Assembly: GCF_003386865.1 (NCBI RefSeq)
Contig: NZ_QTUA01000001.1
Coordinates: 2,170,001-2,234,000, forward strand
Reading direction: 5' to 3'
Origin: Calidifontibacter indicus
Lineage (GTDB): Bacteria; Actinomycetota; Actinomycetes; Actinomycetales; Dermatophilaceae
DNA: 64,000 bases
The notes beneath the pieces are model-generated. The model made no database searches and had not been told where the DNA came from. It was given only the letters and a program-made list of their open reading frames with translations. Every line of letters begins with the position of its first letter. The first letter of the stretch is position 1. This document shows, piece after piece, positions 20,365 through 30,450 of the stretch. The position numbers were made by a program, and so were the translations under genes.

Positions 20365-21977
20365 TTGGCGCCCGAAGTCGCCGCGCGCAACGCCTGGGTC
20401 AGCGCGCTCAGCGCTTCCTCGGTGTCTGCGAGGTGCAGCCGCAGCACGGGGCGACCCTTGTCGGCGAGCACCTTCGCGTCACCGGCGGCCTGAGCCGCGA
20501 CGAAGTCACCGAAGGTGAAGTCGCGACCGGGCACCGCGAGGTCTTCGCGCGGTGCCGTGGTGATCTGCAGGTAGACCCCGTTGGCCGGGCCGCCCTTGTG
20601 GTACTGCCCGGTGGAGTGCAGGAAGCGCGGACCCCAGCCGAACGTGACCGGACGACCGAGCGACCGGGCGATCGGCACGCGCAGGTCGGCCAGCGACCGC
20701 TCCGCGATGCGGTCGAGGTAGGCCATCACCGTGAGATAGCCGTCCTGGGGCACCTGCGCGAACAGCGCCGCCAGGGCCTCGCCGACGGTGCCGGCGGAAC
20801 CGAGGAAGTCACCGGCGGCACGCACCTCGATCGAACCGTCGACGAACGCCGGGGCGTCGTCGGAGCCGGTTCCGGCATCGAGCAGATCGCGGGCGGCCTG
20901 CTTGGCCGACTCGACGTCGGGCTGGTCGAACGGGTTGATCCCGATGAGCCGTCCGGCAGCCGCAACGGCGACCTCCCAGAGCAGGAAGGAACCACCGAGC
21001 GATCCGGCGACGGACACCGAGTCACCCTCGGCCGCAGCCGAACCCGAGTCGGCGACCAGGTTGACGTACAGCTCGTCGGCGGTCTGCGGCGACGGTGGCG
21101 TCGCGCCGACGACGACCGGCAGCAGGCCCTTACCGAGCTTGCCGGTGCTCTCGGCGATGAGCTGCTCGGCCCAGTCGCCGAAGCCCACGGCCGAGGTGCC
21201 GGCATCGATGAGCACGATCTTGTCGCGCAACGGGGAGGTGCCGCCGAGGGCCGCGCCGAGTTGCAGGCCGGGGTTCGACGCGTCGTCGGCCGCGAGCACC
21301 TGCACCGCAGCGGACGCCTCGTCGAGCAACGCCGCCACATCGGTGCCGGCGAGCCCGCTCGGCACCAGGCCGAACGCCGTGAGCGCCGAGTAGCGGCCGC
21401 CGACGTTCGGGTCGGCGTTGATGACCGTGAAGCCGTCCTTGCGCGACTGCTCGTCGAGCGGGCTGCCCGGGTCGGTGACGACCACGATGCGTTCGGTCGG
21501 GTCGATGCCGGCCTTGGTGAACGCGTCGATGTACGCGCGCCGCTGGGAGTCGGTCTCGACGGTCGAACCCGACTTCGACGACACCACGACGACCGTCTGC
21601 TCCAGGCGGTCCTCGAGGCTGGCGCGCACCATGTCGGGCTGCGAACTGTCGAGCACGGTGATCGGCACGCCCGCGGTGGCGCAGATGACCTCCGGCGCCA
21701 GCGACGAGCCGCCCATGCCGCACAGCACGACGTGGTCGACACCCTTGTCGTTCAACGACTTCCGCAGATTCTCGATCTGCTCGACCAGCGGACGAGAGGA
21801 CTCACCGAGCCCGACCCAGGACAGTCGCTTGGCTGCTTCGGACTCCGCGTCCGGGCCCCACAGCGTGGCGTCCTGTGCGAACAGGCGCGAAGCGAACTTC
21901 TCGGCGACGAGGTCGCCGACGTGCTGCTCCACGGCCTGGGCGGCGGCGCCGCCGGCCGTGACCTGGAGGTCGCTCAC
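20361..21977 (-). CDS. pgi: Glucose-6-phosphate isomerase
   Basis: 538 residues from the GTG at 21977, which overlaps the tal stop by 4 nt; the open frame extends upstream but only antisense-like within tal. The protein has the SIS-type sugar-isomerase layout: [28 protein letters not shown] and the later [12 protein letters not shown] motif with catalytic His. It interconverts glucose-6-phosphate and fructose-6-phosphate, linking glycolysis and the pentose-phosphate pathway. This divergent isomerase form, encoded next to transaldolase, is the usual one in Micrococcales (some relatives fuse the two). Confidence 0.93.
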   Translation of the reverse strand: MSDLQVTAGGAAAQAVEQHVGDLVAEKFASRLFAQDATLWGPDAESEAAKRLSWVGLGESSRPLVEQIENLRKSLNDKGVDHVVLCGMGGSSLAPEVICATAGVPITVLDSSQPDMVRASLEDRLEQTVVVVSSKSGSTVETDSQRRAYIDAFTKAGIDPTERIVVVTDPGSPLDEQSRKDGFTVINADPNVGGRYSALTAFGLVPSGLAGTDVAALLDEASAAVQVLAADDASNPGLQLGAALGGTSPLRDKIVLIDAGTSAVGFGDWAEQLIAESTGKLGKGLLPVVVGATPPSPQTADELYVNLVADSGSAAAEGDSVSVAGSLGGSFLLWEVAVAAAGRLIGINPFDQPDVESAKQAARDLLDAGTGSDDAPAFVDGSIEVRAAGDFLGSAGTVGEALAALFAQVPQDGYLTVMAYLDRIAERSLADLRVPIARSLGRPVTFGWGPRFLHSTGQYHKGGPANGVYLQITTAPREDLAVPGRDFTFGDFVAAQAAGDAKVLADKGRPVLRLHLADTEEALSALTQALRAATSGAK

Positions 21978-23089
21978 TTGGTGGCCGCCTTGTCGAGCTC
22001 GCCCTTGACGGAGTCGAGAAGTTCGCCCCAGCTGTCCTCGAACTTGCTGACGCCTTCGTCCTCGAGCACCTTCACGACGTCGTTGTAGTCGACACCCGCG
22101 GCGTCGAGCTGGGCGAGCACCTCGCGCGCGTTGTCGTAGTTGCCGGTGACCTGGTCGCCCGCAACCTCGGCGTGGTCGGCGACCGCATCGAGGGTCTTCG
22201 GCGGCATCGTGTTGACCGTGTTGTCGACCGCGAGGTCGACGACGTACATCGTGTCCTTGTACTCCGGGTTCTTCACTCCGGTGGAGGCCCACAACGGACG
22301 CTGCACGTGGGCGCCGTCGTCGGCGAGCGACTGCCAGCGCGGGGTCGAGAAGACCTCCTCGAAGGCCTGGTAGGCCAGGCGCGCGTTCGCGACACCCGCC
22401 TTGCCCTTCAGGGCTGCGGCGTCGTCGGAACCGATGGCGTCGAGACGCTTGTCGATCTCGGTGTCGACGCGGCTGACGAAGAACGAGGCGACCGAGCGGA
22501 TGGTCGACAGGTCGTGGCCGTTGGCCTTGGCCTGCTCCAGGCCCTCCAGGTAGGCGTTCATCACCTGGCGGTAGCGGTCGATGGAGAAGATGAGCGTCAC
22601 GTTGACGCTGATGCCCTCGGCCAGGGTGGCGGTGATCGCAGGCAGACCCTCGACCGTCGCGGGGATCTTGATCATCGCGTTGGCGCGGTCGACGGTGCCC
22701 CAGAGCTTCTTGGCGCTGGCGGTGGTGCCCTCGGTGTCACGGGCGAGACGCGGGTCGACCTCGATCGAGACGCGGCCGTCCTGGCCGTTGCTGGCGTCGT
22801 AGACCGACTTGAGCTGGTCGCAGGCGTTGCGGACGTCGGTGGTGGTGATCTCGAAGACCGCCTCGTCGACGTCGGCGCCCTGAGCGGCGAGGTCCTTCAC
22901 CTGCTCGTCGTACGCGGCGCCGTCCTTGAGGGCCGTCGCGAAGATCGTCGGGTTCGTGGTGACACCCACGACCGACTTCTCCTCGACGAGCTCGGTGAGC
23001 TCACCCTGCTCGAGCATGGTGCGGTTGAGATCGTCGAGCCAGATGGAGACCCCGACCTCGGACAGAGCCTTGGTGTTGCTGTTCGTCAT
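21974..23089 (-). CDS. tal: Transaldolase
   Basis: 371 residues, transferring a dihydroxyacetone unit between sugar phosphates in the non-oxidative pentose-phosphate pathway. The N-terminal [10 protein letters not shown], the [10 protein letters not shown] motif and the Schiff-base Lys141 in NAMIKIPAT are present, and the length matches actinobacterial transaldolases. Starts at ATG 23089, 71 bp after the tkt stop. A purine-rich GAGAGGAAACG upstream may be a ribosome site. Confidence 0.97.
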   Translation of the reverse strand: MTNSNTKALSEVGVSIWLDDLNRTMLEQGELTELVEEKSVVGVTTNPTIFATALKDGAAYDEQVKDLAAQGADVDEAVFEITTTDVRNACDQLKSVYDASNGQDGRVSIEVDPRLARDTEGTTASAKKLWGTVDRANAMIKIPATVEGLPAITATLAEGISVNVTLIFSIDRYRQVMNAYLEGLEQAKANGHDLSTIRSVASFFVSRVDTEIDKRLDAIGSDDAAALKGKAGVANARLAYQAFEEVFSTPRWQSLADDGAHVQRPLWASTGVKNPEYKDTMYVVDLAVDNTVNTMPPKTLDAVADHAEVAGDQVTGNYDNAREVLAQLDAAGVDYNDVVKVLEDEGVSKFEDSWGELLDSVKGELDKAATK

Positions 23090-23160
23090 GTCGTTTCCTC
23101 TCGGGAATCGAATGGGGGAGTTGAAATCTCTGGGTTACGCAGCGGCTGACCGAGTTGCGG

Positions 23161-25368
23161 TCAGTGTGCCTTGCTCAGGGGCCAGACCGGGACCTCGACG
23201 TCGACACCGGGGGTGGCGTCGCCGGCGGCGTCCTGGATCGACTCGTTCGCCGCGGCCACGACGTGGTCGGGGGTGATGCCGAACTTCTTCAGCACAAGCG
23301 CACCGTCGGCGGACGAGCCGAAGTGCTCGATCGAGACGCAGCGTCCGGCGTCACCGACGTAGCGGTGCCACGGCATCGAGATTCCGGCTTCGACGCTGAC
23401 CCGGGCCTTGACGGCCGGGGGCAGCACCTCGTCGCGGTACGACTTCGGCTGCTTCTCGAACCACTCCAGGCACGGAGCCGAGACGACGCGGGCAGCAACG
23501 CCCTTGTCCGCCAACGACTTACGTGCTTCGAGCGCGACCGGCACCTCGGACCCACTGGCGATCAGGATCACGTCCGGGGTTCCTTCCGTGTCGGCGAGAA
23601 CATAGGCACCCTTTGCAACGTTCTCGGCGGACGCGTATTCCGTGCGGTCGACCGTCGGCAGCGCCTGGCGCGAGAGCGCGAGACCGGCCGGGTGGTCGGT
23701 GTGCTCCAGGATCGTGCGCCACGCGACCGCGGTCTCGTTGGCGTCGGCCGGACGCACCACGTCGAGCATCGGAATCGCGCGCAGCGCGGCGAGGTGCTCG
23801 ATCGGCTGGTGGGTGGGGCCGTCCTCGCCGAGACCCACCGAGTCGTGGGTCCACACGAAGGTGACGGGGATGTTCTGCAGGGCCGCCAGGCGCACCGCCG
23901 GACGCATGTAGTCGGAGAACACCAGGAAGGTGCCGCCGTACGGACGGGTGAGGCCTTCGAGCGCAATGCCGTTGAGCGCCAACCCCATTGCGAACTCACG
24001 CACACCGAAGTGGAGCGTGCGGCCGTACGGACCGCCCGACCACTCCTTGGTCTGGCGGTCGCTCGGGATGAACGACGGCTGCCCGCCCATCGTGGTGTTG
24101 TTCGACTCGGCGAGGTCGGCCGAGCCACCCCACAACTCGGGCATCACGTCGGCGAGGGCCGTGAGCACCTTGCCCGATGCGGCGCGGGTGGCGATGCCCT
24201 TCTCGTCGGCCTCGAAGGTCGGGAACGCTTCGGCGAAACCCTCAGGCAGCTCACGCGCCACGAGCCGGTCGAGCAGCTTGGCGCCGTCGGGGTTGGCCGA
24301 GCGCCAGGCCTCGTACTTGGTGTTCCAGGCGTCGTGCGCATCCTTGCCGCGCTGCTTCACCTCGCGGGTGTGCCCGATGACCTCGTCGGTGACCTCGAAG
24401 GTCTTGCGGCCGTCGAAGCCGAGCAGCTTCTTCAGGCCGGAGATCTCCTCGTCGCCCAGCGCCGAGCCGTGCGACTTGCCCGAACCCTGCTTGGACGGTG
24501 CGGGCCACGCGATCACCGTGTTGAGGATGACCAGCGTCGGCTTGTCGGTGCTGGTCTTCGCCTTCTGCAGTGCGGCGTAAAGGGCGTCGACGTCCTCGAG
24601 GTACTCCGGGTCGGTGGTGCCGTGGTGCTTGCGCCACGGCACGTCGATGACCTCCCAGCCGTAGGCCTCGTAACGGCCCTTGACGTCCTCGGTGAACGAC
24701 ACGTCGGTGTCGTCCTCGATCGAGATCTGGTTCTGGTCGTAGATCGCGATGAGGTTGCCCAGCTTCTGGGTGCCGGCCAGCGAGCTCGCCTCGCCGCTCA
24801 CGCCTTCCATCAGGCAGCCGTCGCCGGCGATCACGTAGATGTGGTGGTCGAACGGGCTCTCGCCTGCGGCGGCGTCGGGGTCGAGCAGGCCGCGCTGGCG
24901 GCGCTGCGCCATCGCCATGCCGACCGCCGAGGCGATGCCCGAGCCGAGTGGGCCGGTGGTGATCTCGACACCGGTGGTGTGGGTGACCTCGGGGTGGCCG
25001 GGGGTGGCCGACTCCCAGGTACGCAGCGCCTCGAGGTCTTCGAGTTCGAGGCCGTAGCCGCTGAAGTACAGCTGGATGTACTGGGTGAGGCTGGAGTGTC
25101 CGGCCGACAGCACGAAGCGGTCGCGGCCCAGCCAGTGCGGGTCGGCCGGGTCGTGGGTCATCACGTTCTGGTAGAGCAGGTACGCCGCCGGGGCGAGGCT
25201 GATCGCGGTGCCGGGGTGGCCGTTGCCGGTCTTCTGGACGGCGTCGGCGGCGAGGATGCGCGCGGTGTCGACCGCGCGGATGTCCAGGTCGCTCCAACCG
25301 ACGGCGTCGGCCTTCGGAAGGGTCAGGCTGTCGTCACGACCGGCGATGGGGGAGGCGTCCGTGGTCAC
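23161..25368 (-). CDS. tkt: Transketolase
   Basis: 735 residues from GTG 25368, chosen because AAGGAG lies about 9 nt upstream; the open frame beyond it is intergenic. Thiamine-diphosphate-dependent transfer of two-carbon units. Motifs in order: KTGNGHPGTAISLAP (substrate His), the ThDP-binding GDGCLMEGVSGEASSLAG...N, and the pyrimidine domain with TFVWTHDSVGLGEDGPTHQPIEHL. First gene of the leftward operon tkt-tal-pgi-zwf-opcA, divergent from ctaB. The shared upstream region holds a striking repeat array that may regulate one or both sides. Confidence 0.98.
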   Translation of the reverse strand: MTTDASPIAGRDDSLTLPKADAVGWSDLDIRAVDTARILAADAVQKTGNGHPGTAISLAPAAYLLYQNVMTHDPADPHWLGRDRFVLSAGHSSLTQYIQLYFSGYGLELEDLEALRTWESATPGHPEVTHTTGVEITTGPLGSGIASAVGMAMAQRRQRGLLDPDAAAGESPFDHHIYVIAGDGCLMEGVSGEASSLAGTQKLGNLIAIYDQNQISIEDDTDVSFTEDVKGRYEAYGWEVIDVPWRKHHGTTDPEYLEDVDALYAALQKAKTSTDKPTLVILNTVIAWPAPSKQGSGKSHGSALGDEEISGLKKLLGFDGRKTFEVTDEVIGHTREVKQRGKDAHDAWNTKYEAWRSANPDGAKLLDRLVARELPEGFAEAFPTFEADEKGIATRAASGKVLTALADVMPELWGGSADLAESNNTTMGGQPSFIPSDRQTKEWSGGPYGRTLHFGVREFAMGLALNGIALEGLTRPYGGTFLVFSDYMRPAVRLAALQNIPVTFVWTHDSVGLGEDGPTHQPIEHLAALRAIPMLDVVRPADANETAVAWRTILEHTDHPAGLALSRQALPTVDRTEYASAENVAKGAYVLADTEGTPDVILIASGSEVPVALEARKSLADKGVAARVVSAPCLEWFEKQPKSYRDEVLPPAVKARVSVEAGISMPWHRYVGDAGRCVSIEHFGSSADGALVLKKFGITPDHVVAAANESIQDAAGDATPGVDVEVPVWPLSKAH

Positions 25369-25525
25369 GTGAAGTGGCTCCTTAGAAATGGGAGACGAAG
25401 ATTCCTCAAGCAGCGTAGTCCCGTCGGCACGGCAGTGGCTGCCCGCGTCTCGCGCGACAAAGGCCACACGCGAGCCACTCGCGATGGGCCCCCCGCCGAG
25501 TGTGAGACGGTTCTCAGCGCCACGG

Positions 25526-25589
25526 CGGCCGCGACGACGTGGGCGGTGCCACATCGAGTGCCACATCGAGTGCCACGTCGTCGCGGCCG
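25526..25589. repeat. 17-bp inverted repeat enclosing 12-bp tandem repeats, tkt-ctaB intergenic
   Basis: Perfect 17-bp arms (25526-25542 and 25573-25589, core GGCCGCGACGACGTGG) enclose 30 nt made of two exact copies of GTGCCACATCGA (25546-25557, 25558-25569) and the start of a third (GTGCCACGTCG from 25570, which runs into the right arm). It sits in the 365-bp divergent region between tkt and ctaB. Seen directly; regulatory function is an inference. Confidence 0.8.
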
Positions 25590-25733
25590 TGGGTCGTGCA
25601 CCGGCGGCCGCTGTCGAACGCGTAGACTCATGAGCGGTGCGCCCCGGGTGCACCGACCACGCTGTGGTCGCACCCAGCGCCCACTGACAACCAGCTGAGA
25701 AGGCGGCACGACCTCGTCCGCCGAAGGAGCATC

Positions 25734-26699
25734 GTGACCTCGATCGAGCCGCGTACGGAAGGCCGTACGTCGCAAGGTCTGCCGACCGATCGATCCCGGC
25801 GTCAGGTGTTCTCCGACTACCTCGCGTTGACCAAGCCGCGCATCATCGAACTGCTGCTGGTCACCACCTTCCCGGTGATGTTCCTGGCCGAGCGGGGCGT
25901 GCCCAACGTCTGGCTGATCCTGGCAACCCTGGTCGGTGGATCGTTGTCGGCCGGTTCGGCCAACGCCTACAACTGCTACCTCGACCGCGACATCGACAAA
26001 CTGATGCACCGCACCGAGGGCCGACCGCTGGTCACCGGCGCGATCTCGCCGCGCAACGCGCTGATCTTCGCCACCGTGCTCGGCGTCGCCTCGACGCTGT
26101 GGCTCGGGCTGCTGGTCAACTGGCTGTCGGCGGCACTCTCGGTCGGCGCGATCGTGCTCTACGTCGGCTTCTACACGATGCTGCTGAAGCGCCGCACCTC
26201 CCAGAACATCGTCTGGGGCGGCGTGGCCGGCTGCATGCCGGTGCTCATCGGTTGGTCGAGCGTCACCAACTCCTTGTCGTGGTCGGCGCTCGTGCTGTTC
26301 CTGGTCGTGTTCTTCTGGACGCCGCCGCACTACTGGCCGTTGTCGATGCGCTTCCGCGACGACTACGCCAATGCCGGCGTGCCGATGCTCCCGGTCGTCG
26401 CCCAAGACACCGCGGTGGCCAAGCAGATCGTCATCTACTCGTGGGTGACGGTGTTGACCACGCTCGTGCTGGTGCCGGTGGCGCCGATGGGATGGGTCTA
26501 CACCGTCATCGCCGTCGCCTCCGGTGGGCTGTTCCTCGTCGAGGCGCACAAACTGCAGCGGCGCGCCAAGCAGGGCGTGCCCTATTCGGTGCTGAAGCCG
26601 ATGCGGCTGTTCCACTACTCGATCAGCTACCTGACGCTGGTCTTCCTCGGCGTCGCGATCGACCCGCTGGTCTACCTCGCGCTCCCGGGTCTCAGCTGA
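25734..26699 (+). CDS. ctaB: Protohaem IX farnesyltransferase (haem o synthase)
   Basis: 321 residues, a UbiA-family membrane prenyltransferase that adds a farnesyl group to haem b for cytochrome oxidase. About nine hydrophobic segments; the prenyl-diphosphate binding [20 protein letters not shown] motif near residue 80 and the [19 protein letters not shown] motif are intact. GTG at 25734 has AAGGAG 4 nt upstream. Divergent from tkt, as in M. tuberculosis; the next step enzyme CtaA is encoded nearby on the other strand. Confidence 0.97.
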   Translation: MTSIEPRTEGRTSQGLPTDRSRRQVFSDYLALTKPRIIELLLVTTFPVMFLAERGVPNVWLILATLVGGSLSAGSANAYNCYLDRDIDKLMHRTEGRPLVTGAISPRNALIFATVLGVASTLWLGLLVNWLSAALSVGAIVLYVGFYTMLLKRRTSQNIVWGGVAGCMPVLIGWSSVTNSLSWSALVLFLVVFFWTPPHYWPLSMRFRDDYANAGVPMLPVVAQDTAVAKQIVIYSWVTVLTTLVLVPVAPMGWVYTVIAVASGGLFLVEAHKLQRRAKQGVPYSVLKPMRLFHYSISYLTLVFLGVAIDPLVYLALPGLS

Positions 26700-26721
26700 T
26701 CTGCTCGCGGCTGGGCGTCGG

Positions 26722-27729
26722 TCAGCTCAGGTAGCCGCCCTGCTCCAGGAGTTGCACCACCTCGCCGGCCGAATCGGCCTGCAGACCGTCGCTCAGCACC
26801 TGCGGCGTGCACCTCGGCGCCACCTGGATCCACACCCTGGGGCCCACCGCGTAGTCGAACACCAGGTAGGCGGTCTTGCCGGCCCCGCTGCACTGGGCGT
26901 ACATCTGGGAGGGTGCCGTGACGAGCTTGCCGAAGGCGGCCTGCAGCCTGTGTTGCAGATCGACCGGCACCGGCTTCGCCTTCGATTCGACGCAGACGAC
27001 CAGGCCGGTCGGGTCGCCGGGCGCCAACTGCTTGTCCGCGCCCGCACGGCCCGGGCTGCCTCCCGCGCACGGGTTCGTCGGGGTGGTGAGTTTCCACACG
27101 CCGGTGCGGGCCGCGTCGGTGAACTCCCGGCCGAGCGAGGTGGGGGTCGTGAAGACCCCGTTGCTCGATGCGGAGCAGTTGTTGGGCTCGGCCAGGTTGG
27201 CGACCCACACGACGCCGCGCGCGTATTGCAGACCGAGCAGCGTCTGGGTCTGGGCTCCGCCCATCGCAGTGCACGGACGGTTCTTGCCCGAACCGGCCAT
27301 GAGGTGCCCCAGGTCGTCGGGAATCGCCTCCAACCCCGACTTCACCTGCACCGAACTCTGCAGCCGATAGCTCGACGCCGTCGGTGTCTGTTCGGTGTTC
27401 GAACCGGCCGGGTAGCTGCACACGACCGCGTACGACGGCACCTGGTCGGGCACGAGCGCGTCCGTCGTGCCGCCGATCGTGGGCTTGGCCGGCACCAGGG
27501 TCGGCGAGGTGCCGATCGTGCTCGGGCAGACGGGTCGGGCGGGGGAGTCGGCGTCGAGCGGGACGCTCGTCGGTGAGGGATGCTCGCTGGTCGGCTGCGT
27601 TGTCGTTGGTGACGCGGTGGTTGGCGTGACGGTCGGGGTGGCGCCTGTGGGGCCGGCGGCCTGTTCGGTGCCGCAGCCGCTGAGGGCCACGCACAGCAGT
27701 GCCGCACCGCTGAAAATCCGACTTCGCAT
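26722..27729 (-). CDS. Putative lipoprotein of unknown function
   Basis: 335 residues with a signal peptide and lipobox (ALSGC, Cys20) followed by a Thr/Pro-rich linker (about 28-60), so it should be anchored outside the membrane. The mature part is Cys-containing and shows VCSYPAGSNTEQTPTASSYRL and a C-terminal VWIQVAPRCTPQVLSDGL segment, but no family I can name. It converges with ctaB (22 bp) and lies downstream of ctaA on the same strand with about 145 bp between, so it may or may not be cotranscribed. Function not assigned. Confidence 0.8.
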   Translation of the reverse strand: MRSRIFSGAALLCVALSGCGTEQAAGPTGATPTVTPTTASPTTTQPTSEHPSPTSVPLDADSPARPVCPSTIGTSPTLVPAKPTIGGTTDALVPDQVPSYAVVCSYPAGSNTEQTPTASSYRLQSSVQVKSGLEAIPDDLGHLMAGSGKNRPCTAMGGAQTQTLLGLQYARGVVWVANLAEPNNCSASSNGVFTTPTSLGREFTDAARTGVWKLTTPTNPCAGGSPGRAGADKQLAPGDPTGLVVCVESKAKPVPVDLQHRLQAAFGKLVTAPSQMYAQCSGAGKTAYLVFDYAVGPRVWIQVAPRCTPQVLSDGLQADSAGEVVQLLEQGGYLS

Positions 27730-27874
27730 GCGCGCCCCTCATTCCCCGTGGGCGCTCACCGGTTGGGGATCACCCGGATCGAGTATGGGCGCGGACGGGC
27801 GTGGCGAACAGCGATGACGCCGAATCGTGACGACGCACGACCGGTCGCGACGGACTCTCGCCCAGACAGGGGCG

Positions 27875-28819
27875 TCAGGCGTCGGCGCGCACTCGCAGGC
27901 TCAGCAGCGCCCAGGTGACCGCGACCACCAGCAGCGACGCACCGAGCATGTGCAGGAGCACGACCAGCCAGGGCAGGCCGGTGAAGTACTGCACGTAACC
28001 GATGACGCCCTGCGCGAGCGTGACGACGAGCACGGCGGTCCAGGCGCGCGGGGCGTTGGTGCCGGCGGCGGTCAGGCGCACGGCGACGATCATCGCGACG
28101 ACCAGACCGATGAACAGCATCACCGCGTCGGCGTGGATCCAGGAGATCGTGCGCGGGTCGAGGCCGAGGCGGGCCGGCTCGTCGGCGTCGCCGGAGTGCG
28201 GGCCCGAACCGGTGACGAGGGTGCCGAGCAACAGCACGACGACGGTGAACGCGGCGATGCCCTGACCGAGCCGCCAGATGCCGGGTCGCACGACGAGCTC
28301 GGCGGGGGAGTCGCCCTCCCGGCCGCGCCAGACCAGCCAAGCCGACGCCGCGACCAGCAGCATCGAGATGAGGAAGTGCGCCGCGACGATCGCGGGGTTG
28401 AGCCCGGTGAGCACGGTGATGCCACCGACGATCGCCTGCAGTGCGATGCCGGCCAGCACCAGGCCGGTCGGCAGGCGCAGGCCCTTGCGCTGCGGCGCGC
28501 CGACGATGATGCCGATGAGCAGCGCCAGCGCCACGATGCTGAGCACGCCGGTGAGGGTGCGGTTGCCGAACTCGATGTACTTGTGCCAACTCTGCTCCTG
28601 GTGCCGCGTGGGCGTGAGCGAGTCGGTCGTGCAGCGGGGCCATTCGGGGCAACCCAGGCCCGAGCCGGTCAGTCGCACCAGACCCCCGGTCACCACGATG
28701 CCGACCTGGCAGGCGAGATTGAGCCAGAACAGCGCCGTCAACCACTTCGGCAGCGGCCGCGCCGACAGCGTCGGCAGGATCGAACGGTCGGGCGCGGCGA
28801 GGGTGTCGGCGGAGGTCAT
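27875..28819 (-). CDS. ctaA: Haem A synthase (COX15/CtaA family)
   Basis: A membrane protein of 314 residues with eight predicted helices in two four-helix halves, converting haem o to haem a for aa3-type cytochrome oxidase. The first external loop has the conserved Cys pair in TGSGLGCPEWPRC. His residues expected to bind haem lie in helices 2, 4, 6 and 8 (for example YIEFGNRTLTG region, FLISMLL region, WIHADAVM and LHMLGASLLV). Start ATG 28819. It is 37 bp downstream of the ABC permease gene, completing an ATPase-permease-ctaA operon. Confidence 0.93.
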   Translation of the reverse strand: MTSADTLAAPDRSILPTLSARPLPKWLTALFWLNLACQVGIVVTGGLVRLTGSGLGCPEWPRCTTDSLTPTRHQEQSWHKYIEFGNRTLTGVLSIVALALLIGIIVGAPQRKGLRLPTGLVLAGIALQAIVGGITVLTGLNPAIVAAHFLISMLLVAASAWLVWRGREGDSPAELVVRPGIWRLGQGIAAFTVVVLLLGTLVTGSGPHSGDADEPARLGLDPRTISWIHADAVMLFIGLVVAMIVAVRLTAAGTNAPRAWTAVLVVTLAQGVIGYVQYFTGLPWLVVLLHMLGASLLVVAVTWALLSLRVRADA

Positions 28820-28856
28820 GTCTTCCTTGGGTGGTGGCTGTCGGGAAGTGCGGCGG

Positions 28857-29590
28857 TCAGTCGGACCAGTCGAAGGTGCGCAGCGCGAGGGCGGTCGCCG
28901 CGACGCCCCACGCCGTCAGAACCACGAGCGGCAGCAGCGCTTCTCCCGGCGAGCCGGTGAGGGTCGAACGCATGCCGTCGCCGAGGGTGCCGGACGGCAA
29001 CCAGTGCACGACCGTGCCGATCGCACCGGGGAGTTTGTCGCTGGGCAGCAGCAAGCCGCCGAGTCCGGCGACGACGACCCACACCAGGTTGGCCAGGGCC
29101 AGCACCGCTTCCGCGCGCAGCGCGCCCGCCAACGCGAGGGCGAGTGCCACCCAGGTCCAGGTGCCCAGGAGCACGAAGAGCACCCCGAGCGGCAGCCCCA
29201 CCGCCGACGGCCGCCATCCGAGGGCCAGCCCGATGAGGGCGAGCACCACCGTCTGCACGGCGACGACGCTGAGCACACCGAACGCCTTGCCGGCGAGCAG
29301 TCCGGAACGACCCAGCGGCGTGGTGCCGAGGAAGCGCAGCACGCCGTACCGCCGGTCGAACCCGGTCGCGATCGCCTGCCCGGTGAACGCCGTCGACACC
29401 ACGGCCAGCGCGATCACACCCGGCACGATGACGTCGATGCGACGTGGGCCGAGGTCGGGCACCGATGCCAGGTGCAACCCGAACAGCGCCATCGCCGGCA
29501 GCACGAGCGAGACGAGCAGTTGCTCGCCGTTGGCGAGCAGCGTGCGGGCCTCGTACCCCGCCTGCGACCGGACGCGTTCGGCTGCGGTGG

Positions 29591-29594
<4 letters not shown>
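28857..29594 (-). CDS. ABC-2 type exporter permease
   Basis: 245 residues from ATG 29594, which overlaps the stop of the ATPase gene (ATGA). Six hydrophobic segments typical of ABC-2 permeases, with the family-like FTGQAIATGFDRRYGVLRFLGTTPLGRSGLLAGK stretch before helix 3. It forms an exporter with the adjacent ATPase. The gene pair lies upstream of ctaA in many actinobacteria (the Rv1456c-Rv1458c region in M. tuberculosis), where it is annotated as an antibiotic-type exporter; the real substrate is unknown. Confidence 0.88.
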
Positions 29595-30310
<716 letters not shown>

Positions 30311-30311
30311 G

Positions 30312-30331
30312 AGGCACCATTCTAGGTGCCT
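30312..30331 (-). promoter_or_regulatory. Candidate operator: AGGCACC-N6-GGTGCCT around -10 TAGAAT
   Basis: Perfect 7-bp inverted repeat (30312-30318, 30325-30331) with 6 nt between. On the minus strand the 6 nt read TAGAAT, a good -10 box 8 nt before the ABC ATPase GTG (30310). A dimeric regulator bound here would block the promoter. Promoter and dyad are seen; regulation is inferred. Confidence 0.5.
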
Positions 30332-30450
30332 TCGCGGCCACCGGATGACAGCCCCGTACGGCGCGCGGTCGGGTGGGGAGATGGCACCATCGACAACCGG
30401 CCGAGCCGGTGCTTGGCTGGGGAGAAACCGAACATCGGGGGACCATCGTC

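Noticed and set aside
25546-25580. Short tandem repeats considered as a CRISPR array
   Set aside because: Repeats are contiguous 12-mers without spacers, and no cas genes are present.
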